In this document: positions 1-6,401 of the stretch, piece after piece
How the letters are laid out: every line of letters starts with the position of its first letter
Numbering within the stretch: position 1 is the first letter of the stretch
From: Bacteriovoracaceae bacterium UBA3083
GTDB lineage: Bacteria > Bdellovibrionota > Bacteriovoracia > Bacteriovoracales > Bacteriovoracaceae
Reading direction: 5' to 3'
Length of the DNA stretch: 64,000 nt
NCBI GenBank assembly: GCA_002366565.1
Contig: DFBJ01000013.1
Coordinates: forward strand, 741,099 to 805,098
Notes under the pieces: generated by a model
What the model was told of the DNA's origin: nothing
The model's input: only the letters and a program-made list of their open reading frames with translations
Database searches by the model: none
Program-made: the position numbers and the translations under genes

Positions 1-1
1 A

Positions 2-454
2 GTTGCTAAAAAAGTAGCTAAAAAAGAAGTTGCTAAACCTGTAACAAAAAAAGAAGAAAAAGAGAGTGGCTCAAAGAGACTTACAAAAGAAGAGGCCATT
101 GAAAAATACAAGAGAGAACATCAGTTACAACTAAATGATGACCTTAAAGAATCAGAAGAGATTTTTGTAAAAGAAGACAAAGAAATCGAAACTGTTCAAA
201 TTCCGGGAGTAAAAGAAGACCTAGCTCCAGAGATCGCTGCAGAGATTGAAGAGAAACCTTTAAACAATACAGACTCTCTTGATGACTATAATCCTGATGA
301 TGAAAAAGAAGATGAAACAGGAAGCTTCGGTTACGGCTGGGGATACAGTGATGAATTTGATAAGCCTGAAGACGAAGATGAAATAAATCCTTTTGATGAA
401 GATGAGCTCTACGCAAAGGGACTAGATAAAGACACGAAAGAGAAAAAAATATAA
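2..454 (+). CDS. C-terminal part of a Lys/Glu-rich protein of unknown function (5' end outside window)
   Basis: The frame is open from the window edge to a TAA at 452-454, giving 150 residues. It opens with alanine/lysine repeats of the type VAKKVAKKEVAKPV, then a charged segment (KRLTKEEAIEKYKREH), and ends in an acidic tail with an aromatic-glycine patch (GSFGYGWGYSDEFDKPEDEDE). No domain is recognised; composition suggests a disordered tail. It is followed directly by a strong hairpin terminator, so it ends a transcription unit separate from the glutaredoxin gene. The antisense ORF at 144-416 is a shadow of this biased coding. Confidence 0.7.
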   Translation, partial: VAKKVAKKEVAKPVTKKEEKESGSKRLTKEEAIEKYKREHQLQLNDDLKESEEIFVKEDKEIETVQIPGVKEDLAPEIAAEIEEKPLNNTDSLDDYNPDDEKEDETGSFGYGWGYSDEFDKPEDEDEINPFDEDELYAKGLDKDTKEKKI

Positions 455-461
455 CATACTC

Positions 462-488
462 GGCCCCTTGTTAGGGGCCTTCTTTTTT
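462..488 (+). terminator. Rho-independent terminator
   Basis: Perfect 6-bp GC stem (GGCCCC at 462-467, GGGGCC at 474-479) with loop TTGTTA, followed by TTCTTTTTTT. It lies 8 nt after the stop of the Lys/Glu-rich gene. Confidence 0.93.
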
Positions 489-513
489 TAAAATAATATA
501 AGGTAAAATAAAA

Positions 514-765
514 ATGAAACTAGAACTTTTCTACTACGATGCATGCCCTTTTTGTCAATACGTACTCGGGACAATAGATGAACTTGGTATTCAAGTTGAA
601 TATTGTAATATCCAAGAATCAAATGAACACTTAAATAGACTAACTAGTGATACAGGAAGAAGAACTGTTCCATGTCTATACATAGATAATAAACCAATGT
701 TTGAATCATCTGACATTATGGAATGGTTAAAAAGTAATCAATCAAAATTACCAAAAAAGGCATAA
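514..765 (+). CDS. Glutaredoxin
   Basis: This 83-residue protein is the usual size of a single-domain glutaredoxin. The dithiol active site CPFC is at residues 11-14 after the first beta strand (LELFYYDA). The cis-proline motif TVPCLYID is near residues 51-58, and a C-terminal helix starts at SSDIMEWL. It would reduce protein disulfides or glutathione-mixed disulfides in the cytoplasm. The gene starts just after a terminator and lies 8 nt ahead of the HD-domain gene, so the two are probably cotranscribed. An AAGG ribosome-binding site precedes the ATG. Confidence 0.93.
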   Translation: MKLELFYYDACPFCQYVLGTIDELGIQVEYCNIQESNEHLNRLTSDTGRRTVPCLYIDNKPMFESSDIMEWLKSNQSKLPKKA

Positions 766-773
766 GGTAGAAA

Positions 774-2078
774 ATGGAAGTTAGAGACCCAGTTCATGGA
801 TCAATTCATATACTAGATGAAGAAATTGCTATTATTCAGCATGACTTTTTCCAGAGACTAAGAAATATAAAGCAACTTGGTTTCTCTGAGTATGTTTTCC
901 CAGGTGCAACCCATACAAGGTTCATTCACTCAATAGGAGTTATGAATATTGGAGATAAGGCATTTGATAAACTTTTCAAAGATAAAGTAAACCATAAAGA
1001 CTTTGCCAGACTTAAAGAAACATTTAAGCTTGCTTGCTTACTGCATGATATTGGACACGCTCCCCTTTCACATTCTACTGAATCAGTAATGCCTTCACTT
1101 AAAGAACTTAAAATTCCAAATAGGTTTCTAAGTGAAAAAGATCAAAACTCAGATCGACAAGCAACTCACGAAGACTACACAATTAAAGCGATTGCTGACA
1201 GTTCATTTGCAGAGTCTTTTACAGATGTAGAAAAGAGTTTTGGAGTTGAAAGAAAGTTTATTGCAGATCTAATTAGAGGCGATACTGATGATGCCACTTA
1301 CTTCACTATTGATGGAATAGACTATTTTGGAATCTTACACCAACTTGTTTCAAGTGAACTAGATTGCGACAGAATGGACTACCTTCTAAGAGATAGCTAC
1401 TTCTGTGGAGTAAGCTATGGTTCTTACGACTTAGATTGGCTTTTAGATAATTTAGAGCCTGCTATTATTGATAATAAAGCATACCTAGGAATTTCAGAAA
1501 GAGCTGTTGTTACATTTGATGACTTCTTACTGAGTAGATATCACATGTTCGTAATGGTCTACTTCCACTATAGAGCTGTATGCCTAGAGCAACTACTTTT
1601 CCGTTACTTTAAAACTGCTCCAGGTGAATACTCTATTCCTGCAGATATCGAAAAATATATCGAGCATGATGATCACTACTTAATGAAAATCATGAGAAAT
1701 AGTGACAACGAATATGCTCAGTCTATTGTTAAAAATAAAATACCTCAGAAGATTTTCGAGTCATTTAACTCTGAACAAGTTACTCATCTTGAAAAGGTTC
1801 AAAAGTATCTTGAAGAACAAGACATAGACTTTATCAGATGTTCTTCTAAAGGCCGACTCTCTAAGTACTATAATGAAGAGAACTCTTCAAATAAGTACTC
1901 AATGAAAGTTGTTAGAAAAAGTCACGGAAGTACAAAGAAAGAATATCTTGATATTGATGAGGCAACGGATCTTTTCACTAAGTTTTCGGCTTCTCACTCA
2001 ATTAATAGATTACACTGTAATCTTGATAAAGTTACAGAATCTCAGAAGAAAGAGATCGAAAAGCTTATTCGGTCTTAA
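774..2078 (+). CDS. HD-domain phosphohydrolase (dGTPase/SAMHD1-like, COG1078 type)
   Basis: A 434-residue protein opening with VRDPVHGSI, the usual start of this family. The metal-binding residues are visible as H-T-R-F-I-H-S (about 47-53), the HD pair in LLHDIGHAPLSH (about 89-100) and ELDCDRMDYLLRDS (about 200). Family members hydrolyse dNTPs to nucleoside and triphosphate or act on related phosphoesters; the exact substrate cannot be read from sequence. An AAGG site 6 nt before the ATG and the 8-nt gap from the glutaredoxin gene suggest one transcript. The ORF at 1909-2100 in another frame is a shadow. Confidence 0.88.
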   Translation: MEVRDPVHGSIHILDEEIAIIQHDFFQRLRNIKQLGFSEYVFPGATHTRFIHSIGVMNIGDKAFDKLFKDKVNHKDFARLKETFKLACLLHDIGHAPLSHSTESVMPSLKELKIPNRFLSEKDQNSDRQATHEDYTIKAIADSSFAESFTDVEKSFGVERKFIADLIRGDTDDATYFTIDGIDYFGILHQLVSSELDCDRMDYLLRDSYFCGVSYGSYDLDWLLDNLEPAIIDNKAYLGISERAVVTFDDFLLSRYHMFVMVYFHYRAVCLEQLLFRYFKTAPGEYSIPADIEKYIEHDDHYLMKIMRNSDNEYAQSIVKNKIPQKIFESFNSEQVTHLEKVQKYLEEQDIDFIRCSSKGRLSKYYNEENSSNKYSMKVVRKSHGSTKKEYLDIDEATDLFTKFSASHSINRLHCNLDKVTESQKKEIEKLIRS

Positions 2079-2093
2079 CTTGAATGTTACCCT

Positions 2094-2126
2094 CGCTTGA
2101 GAGATAATAACTTAAACTCTCAAGCG
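2094..2126 (+). other. Perfect 10-bp inverted repeat in the intergenic gap
   Basis: CGCTTGAGAG at 2094-2103 and CTCTCAAGCG at 2117-2126 enclose a 13-nt AT-rich loop. No T-tract follows on either strand, so a classic intrinsic terminator is unlikely. It sits 17 nt before the ATG at 2144 and could be a protein-binding site, an RNA processing stem or a translation-control hairpin. Confidence 0.55.
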
Positions 2127-2143
2127 CCAAGGTGCAAAATTAA

Positions 2144-2821
2144 ATGAATAAAATTTCTGTCTATATATTATTAATCTTGATCTACCTTGGTCTTTCAAAG
2201 AGTTTTTCTCCATCAGAAAAAAGAGCTCCATATATACCAAATGAAAAAATCTTCCCGAGTTTTTTCTTCGGTGCACCTATATCAATAGTATTACTAGATA
2301 GCTTCCAAACCGGATTCTTAATAAAAACATACTTTCAAAAATATAAAATCGTTCATGGATTCAAACATCCAGAAACAATAATCGTACGAACATCATACTC
2401 TTTCTGGGAAAAAAATAAGGGCAATCTAGGAATGTCCATTTTTAGAAGAGGTGAGAAGAAAAATACCCAAAGTATGATAGCTATGCCACCAGGAATTCTC
2501 TATGTTGGAGATCCTGCATACGGGCACTGGGAAATGCAAAATTCCGGAGATAAGGAATGGATTTTCCATAGAGCATATAGACACTTCCCAGCCATATTCA
2601 GCTGGGGAGACTTTAAGGCCACTGAACAATTTTATAATACCGCCAATGCTTACTTAGAGCATGACAAGCCTTACTACGGCGAGAAAAATGAATTCGGAAC
2701 AAATGGTAGCTTGTCTGCAGAGAAGATGAAGCTTGAAAAAGAAAAATATGAAGAAGTTAGAAAAACAGACTTTAGAGAACGTATAGATCGCTTATTCCAC
2801 ATTCCAAGTTGGAATAACTAA
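2144..2821 (+). CDS. Exported or membrane-anchored protein of unknown function
   Basis: 225 residues. A hydrophobic stretch at residues 5-20 (VYILLILIYLGLSKSF) looks like a signal peptide or membrane anchor, and a second hydrophobic patch (FFFGAPISIVLLDSFQ) lies at about 41-56. The middle contains an aromatic/proline-rich region (YVGDPAYGHWEMQNSG; HRAYRHFPAIFSWGDF) and the C-terminus is charged and helical. I recognise no family. It is followed 16 nt later by a multi-pass membrane protein, so the two may form one unit. Confidence 0.7.
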   Translation: MNKISVYILLILIYLGLSKSFSPSEKRAPYIPNEKIFPSFFFGAPISIVLLDSFQTGFLIKTYFQKYKIVHGFKHPETIIVRTSYSFWEKNKGNLGMSIFRRGEKKNTQSMIAMPPGILYVGDPAYGHWEMQNSGDKEWIFHRAYRHFPAIFSWGDFKATEQFYNTANAYLEHDKPYYGEKNEFGTNGSLSAEKMKLEKEKYEEVRKTDFRERIDRLFHIPSWNN

Positions 2822-2837
2822 TACAGAGATACAATTT

Positions 2838-3746
2838 ATGAATGAATTATTTGATAAGCTAATACTTAGAATTGTTTTTACACTTTTCCTTTGTGGGATT
2901 TTATTTCTTTATAAGTATGCCCATAGTTTCTTATACCCATCTTCTAGAACTCAAATCTTTAAGCGCTTTTTTCCTTCGAAAAACTCTGCTGATACAATCC
3001 ACCTATTTTCTAGACTAATAGGTATTGGAATAATCTTCTCAGAATTTTATTTTACAATGTCTGATAAGTTCTACTTAGTACTTATAGACTTCTTTGTGCA
3101 TGCGACGCTAATAAGTTTTATCTATCTTGTCTCTATTTACATTATTGAAAGTATCGTTCTTTACAACTTTGAATATCATGATGAAATTATTAAAAGAAAG
3201 AATATATCTTATGCGCTTATCTCTTTTTCTAACTCAATTGCGGTTGCCTATATCCTAAAGGGAGTCTCTTCCGTATCGCAATCATCTGTAATCATACTCT
3301 TATTTTTATGGCTCTTAGCAATGGTTCTACTTGGATTCTCAACTAAGAGTTTTTCTTTAATTTCAAAACTCTCTTTCAATAGATTACTTGTCCAAAAAAA
3401 TCTAGCTGTGGCGATTTCTTATTTAGGTTTCATTTGGGGATGGGCACTAGTTATAAACTCTTCATTTGATCACGAACTTCTAAATATCAAATGGTATTCA
3501 ATTCATGTAATTTTAAAATTGATACTGGCATTAATAATCATTCCTATATTTAGAAGTGGTCTTATTTTCATATTCAAGCTTCAGGATGACTTCAACCTAG
3601 ATAGTAAGTCTAAAGTTACTGGTTCTGACTCCTCAGCTGAAATAGGATACGGAGTATACGAAGGATCAATTTTCTTCACATCTTGCTTCTTAACTACTGT
3701 TATTACTGGAAATATAAACTTTGGAAACTTCTACCCTGTCTTTTAG
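2838..3746 (+). CDS. Multi-pass membrane protein, possibly DUF350-like
   Basis: 302 residues, with about eight hydrophobic segments covering most of the chain. Two similar stretches, DEIIKRKNISYALISFSNSIAVAYIL (about 114-139) and NRLLVQKNLAVAISYLGFIWGWALV, read like the repeated charged-KN-A-A-helix pattern of DUF350 inner-membrane proteins. That assignment is from pattern memory only and is tentative. It ends with a glycine/serine-rich segment and a final helix. No function is inferred. The gene follows the 225-residue exported protein by 16 nt. Confidence 0.6.
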   Translation: MNELFDKLILRIVFTLFLCGILFLYKYAHSFLYPSSRTQIFKRFFPSKNSADTIHLFSRLIGIGIIFSEFYFTMSDKFYLVLIDFFVHATLISFIYLVSIYIIESIVLYNFEYHDEIIKRKNISYALISFSNSIAVAYILKGVSSVSQSSVIILLFLWLLAMVLLGFSTKSFSLISKLSFNRLLVQKNLAVAISYLGFIWGWALVINSSFDHELLNIKWYSIHVILKLILALIIIPIFRSGLIFIFKLQDDFNLDSKSKVTGSDSSAEIGYGVYEGSIFFTSCFLTTVITGNINFGNFYPVF

Positions 3747-3761
3747 TAGAGTGAATTGATC

Positions 3762-3799
3762 AGGGATATCTTGCCTTATTCCATAACTATCCCTCTTTT
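3762..3799 (+). terminator. Possible weak terminator
   Basis: AGGGATA (3762-3768) and TATCCCT (3788-3794) can pair across a 19-nt loop and are followed by CTTTTC. The long loop and short T-run make this weak. It sits between the membrane-protein gene and the rhodanese-like gene. Confidence 0.35.
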
Positions 3800-3802
3800 C
3801 GA

Positions 3803-3808
3803 TATAAT
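3803..3808 (+). promoter_or_regulatory. Possible -10 element for the rhodanese-like gene
   Basis: An exact TATAAT lies 34 nt before the ATG at 3843. No convincing -35 hexamer is visible at 16-18 nt. The gene has a good ribosome-binding site, AGAGGAAG, at 3831-3838. Confidence 0.35.
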
Positions 3809-3842
3809 GTTGTTCAGACATTGATTAAAAAGAGGAAGTGAC

Positions 3843-4346
3843 ATGGATTTAAAAATGTTTCAAATGCTAGAGTTTATGAATAATAGACTTAGTAATATAG
3901 AAAAGAACATCTCTAGAATAGATGAAAAACTTGAATTCTCACTTTCTCTTCAAAGAAATCACTTAATTAGAATTAAAAATGGCGAGTTTATTGATGACTC
4001 AAATATCCTTATGGGAAAGCCATATAATGACCTCTCTCCTCAGAGAGCATTTGAAATTTTTCAAAACCCTAATTTAGACTTTCTAGTTCTTGATGTTAGT
4101 AAGGCCGACTTTACTTCACGAAAGAATATTGAAGGAAGTGTAAAAATACCTCTAGAAGAATTATCACAGAGATACCCAGAGATAAGCAGTAAAACCACTC
4201 CGATTCTTGTATTTTCAGAACAAGGACTAAGGTCAATTCAAGCTTGTGAGTTATTAATTAAGAAGGGATTCTTTAATTTGAATAATGTTTCTGGAGGACA
4301 TCGTTTCTGGCCATCACTATCTGAACAAGAAAGTGCGGCCATATAA
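3843..4346 (+). CDS. Rhodanese-like domain protein with coiled-coil N-terminus and no active-site cysteine
   Basis: 167 residues. Residues 1-45 are a predicted coiled coil (MLEFMNNRLSNIEKNISRIDEKLEF). A rhodanese fold follows: LDFLVLDVSKADF (about 78-90), NIEGSVKIPLEEL (the usual I-x-G-A-x-x-I-P-x-x-x-L), the active-site loop FSEQGLRS (124-131) and GGHRFW (151-156). The catalytic cysteine is replaced by Ser125, so sulfur transfer is unlikely; a binding or scaffolding role is more probable. Cys135 lies in the next helix and is not in the loop. The gene converges on the MarR gene with a 4-nt gap. Confidence 0.82.
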   Translation: MDLKMFQMLEFMNNRLSNIEKNISRIDEKLEFSLSLQRNHLIRIKNGEFIDDSNILMGKPYNDLSPQRAFEIFQNPNLDFLVLDVSKADFTSRKNIEGSVKIPLEELSQRYPEISSKTTPILVFSEQGLRSIQACELLIKKGFFNLNNVSGGHRFWPSLSEQESAAI

Positions 4347-4350
4347 GAAA

Positions 4351-4836
4351 CTAAAAATCTAAAGTTAAATTTTGAAAAGCTTCTGAGGCCTTTCTTTGAA
4401 TTTGATTAGTTGTGAGTCTTAAGTGGAAGTTTTCAAGAACATGCTCAATTCTATCCATCTCTACTTCACCTACTAAAAATGAATAACTTTGCTCTATATT
4501 TGAAAGACACTCAAAAAGGTTTAATTTAAATTTTTCACCATACTCAGTTAAGTATATCTTCTGCTCTCTTTTGTCAGATGTATTTACTTGTCTAAATATA
4601 TAACCACGCTTCTCAAGTTCATTTAAATGACTCGTCATAGTCTGCTTTTTTAGACCACAACCAGAACCAATATCTTTAATAGATGGCCCTTCATTTTCAC
4701 AAATATAAAGAAGTACTTCTAAGAAACTTGGACGTAGGTCTGTGAAACCTCTAGACTCTAGAACCGATAGCATTTGAGAATTATACATTCTGTAGAGTCT
4801 TTTTAGTAAACTACCGATATTTGATACTCTTTTCAT
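4351..4836 (-). CDS. MarR-family transcriptional regulator
   Basis: 161 residues with a winged helix-turn-helix of MarR type. The recognition region is GPSIKDIGSGCGLKKQTMTSHLNELEKRGYIFRQVNTSDKREQKIYLTEYG (about 52-102), which includes the D-K-R wing motif. Flanking helices would dimerise. An AGGTAAGG ribosome-binding site (complement of 4840-4847) precedes the ATG. A 20-bp palindrome lies just upstream between a sigma-70-type promoter and the start, which suggests autorepression. Its ligand is not apparent, and the only neighbouring genes are the rhodanese-like gene and the sigma-54-driven secreted protein. Confidence 0.9.
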   Translation of the reverse strand: MKRVSNIGSLLKRLYRMYNSQMLSVLESRGFTDLRPSFLEVLLYICENEGPSIKDIGSGCGLKKQTMTSHLNELEKRGYIFRQVNTSDKREQKIYLTEYGEKFKLNLFECLSNIEQSYSFLVGEVEMDRIEHVLENFHLRLTTNQIQRKASEAFQNLTLDF

Positions 4837-4850
4837 AAGCCTTACCTATC

Positions 4851-4870
4851 ACATACCAACTATAGTATGT
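4851..4870 (-). promoter_or_regulatory. Palindromic operator candidate for the MarR regulator
   Basis: On the minus strand ACATAC-TATAGTTG-GTATGT is a perfect 6-bp inverted repeat with an 8-nt spacer. This size and symmetry is typical of MarR-dimer sites. It sits downstream of the -10 and 15 nt upstream of the start codon, where a bound dimer would block transcription. Confidence 0.6.
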
Positions 4871-4880
4871 TAATAAGACT

Positions 4881-4909
4881 ATATAACTACGCCCACACTA
4901 ATGAGTCAA
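4881..4909 (-). promoter_or_regulatory. Sigma-70-type promoter of the MarR gene
   Basis: Minus strand TTGACT (complement of 4904-4909), 17-nt spacer, TTATAT (complement of 4881-4886). The -35 starts 3 nt past the stop of the upstream secreted-protein gene. Transcription would begin near 4874, just before the palindrome. Confidence 0.6.
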
Positions 4910-4911
4910 GC

Positions 4912-5169
4912 TTAAGACTCAAACTTTGCAATGGCCAAATCAAGCTCCTCAGGAACCTCTGCAGGACCCTGCGCAGCAACATCTCCTTGCTCAAATGAGA
5001 CTTGAGGAATCCCCTGCTGAACCATCTCCACCTCTGTCGTTAGACTATTATCAACACCAAAGACCCAAAGGCTATTTCGTACCTGCATAAAGGAGGAAGC
5101 CGCTTGAGTTAGCCCAGATGTAGAAATGAATAAAAAGAATACAACTGATAATACTCTAGCCAATTTCAC
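4912..5169 (-). CDS. Small secreted protein under sigma-54 control
   Basis: 85 residues starting with GTG. A GAGAGG ribosome-binding site about 9 nt upstream supports this start. Residues 1-24 are a classic Sec signal peptide (KLARVLSVVFFLFISTSGLTQAA) with an AxA-like cleavage site. The mature part is about 60 residues, glutamine/glutamate-rich, without cysteine or a recognised domain. A textbook sigma-54 promoter lies 52 nt upstream, so expression should need an NtrC-type activator. The gene is monocistronic, since the next gene has its own promoter. Function unknown. Confidence 0.75.
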   Translation of the reverse strand: MKLARVLSVVFFLFISTSGLTQAASSFMQVRNSLWVFGVDNSLTTEVEMVQQGIPQVSFEQGDVAAQGPAEVPEELDLAIAKFES

Positions 5170-5220
5170 GACACTAACCTCTCGATATTACGTTTTAATA
5201 ATTATAATTACGTATATAAA

Positions 5221-5236
5221 AGCAAGTGATGTGCCA
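5221..5236 (-). promoter_or_regulatory. Sigma-54 (-24/-12) promoter
   Basis: The minus strand reads TGGCAC-ATCAC-TTGCT, an exact match to the consensus TGGCAC-N5-TTGCW with GG and GC at the required spacing. It lies in non-coding DNA in the correct orientation, giving a transcription start near 5210 and a leader of about 40 nt before the GTG of the 85-residue secreted protein. Confidence 0.85.
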
Positions 5237-5288
5237 CTTTTAGTATCTTCGAGTAAAAAATAAGGAAATCTCTACTAAATACCTAAAA

Positions 5289-6401
5289 TTAGAAGAGATT
5301 TCTTGAATTACTTATTGAAGTCGCAATTCCGCAACAGACACCGAAGGTCATTAGACTTGAACCTCCATAGCTCATTAACGGAAGAGGTAAACCAACAATT
5401 GGCATCAGACCAGTCACCATTCCCATGTTTATGAATGTATGCCAAAAGAATATCGACATGATTCCAATAATGACAATGGACTCATAAATCCTGGGGACAG
5501 ACTGTGCGAGCCAAATGAATCGGTAGAATAGAACAATAAATAAAGTAATAAGAAAAAGTGAACCTACAAACCCATGCTCTTCATTGAAAATTGAAAATAC
5601 AAAGTCTGTATGGTTCTCAGGAAGGTAGTTAAGAGATGCCTGTGAAGACTTTCTAAAGCCTTTACCAATAACCTTACCTGAACCGATCGCAATCTTTGAT
5701 TGAATTGCGTTATAACCTGAACCTCTAGCATCTGCTGAGGGGTCTAAGAAAGTTATAATTCTTCTTTTTTGATAATCTTTTAACCCAAACTGATACATCA
5801 CCCCGCCACTGATAACACCAATGATTGCGAGAATGGCAATAGTCTTCCACTTCAACTTTCTATAAAAAGAGATTACAAAAAATATAAGTAGAATAAGTAA
5901 ACCAGTTCCTAAGTCAGGCTCTACAACAATTAATAAAGTTGGAATAAAGGCTATAATAAAAGGAACGATAAGCTGTTTAAATCCAAGCTCTTTATCAGGA
6001 CTGCTTGTAGCATACCACCTTGCAAGTACTAGGATAGAGGACATTTTCATAAACTCAGAAGGCTGAAGCCTTATCGGTCCAATCACAAGCCACCTTTGGG
6101 CCCCCATTCCTTTATGTCCAAGAATTAAAACTAAGACTAATAGAAAAATATTCACACCATATATCAACCAGGAAAATCGAAAGAAATTCTTCGGCTGAAT
6201 AAAGCTAATAACTATACCAATTAGTAGTGATACAAGGTACCAACCAATTTGTACTTTATAGAGATTTGCCATATGAGAACTTACAGAAGCATGTGTAGCT
6301 GAGTAAAGATTTACAACTCCCATGAGGAATATTGCAGCACATATGCCAAAGAAGCTAAAATCATATTTTTTTAATGCTTCTAAAATTGCAGAAGTATTCA
6401 T
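5289..6401 (-). CDS. rodA: Peptidoglycan polymerase RodA (SEDS family)
   Basis: 370 residues, ten hydrophobic segments, normal RodA length. SEDS signatures visible are GPIRLQPSEFMKMS, LLIVVEPDLGTGLL (with the conserved Asp), LPENHTDFVFSIFNEEHG and LPLMSYGGSSLMTFG near the C-terminus. It polymerises lipid II glycan strands in the inner membrane during side-wall growth with its partner PBP2. The start overlaps the PBP2 stop by 4 nt (ATGA type), so the two are translationally coupled. It is the last gene of the mreC-mreD-mrdA-rodA operon. Confidence 0.96.
   Translation of the reverse strand: MNTSAILEALKKYDFSFFGICAAIFLMGVVNLYSATHASVSSHMANLYKVQIGWYLVSLLIGIVISFIQPKNFFRFSWLIYGVNIFLLVLVLILGHKGMGAQRWLVIGPIRLQPSEFMKMSSILVLARWYATSSPDKELGFKQLIVPFIIAFIPTLLIVVEPDLGTGLLILLIFFVISFYRKLKWKTIAILAIIGVISGGVMYQFGLKDYQKRRIITFLDPSADARGSGYNAIQSKIAIGSGKVIGKGFRKSSQASLNYLPENHTDFVFSIFNEEHGFVGSLFLITLFIVLFYRFIWLAQSVPRIYESIVIIGIMSIFFWHTFINMGMVTGLMPIVGLPLPLMSYGGSSLMTFGVCCGIATSISNSRNLF

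Noticed and set aside
144..416. Antisense ORF opposite the Lys/Glu-rich gene
   Set aside because: Leu/His/Gln-rich product of reading a biased sequence backwards; no ribosome-binding site or known motif.
1909..2100. ORF in another frame over the HD-domain gene
   Set aside because: Lies within the C-terminus of a well-supported gene; no independent signals.
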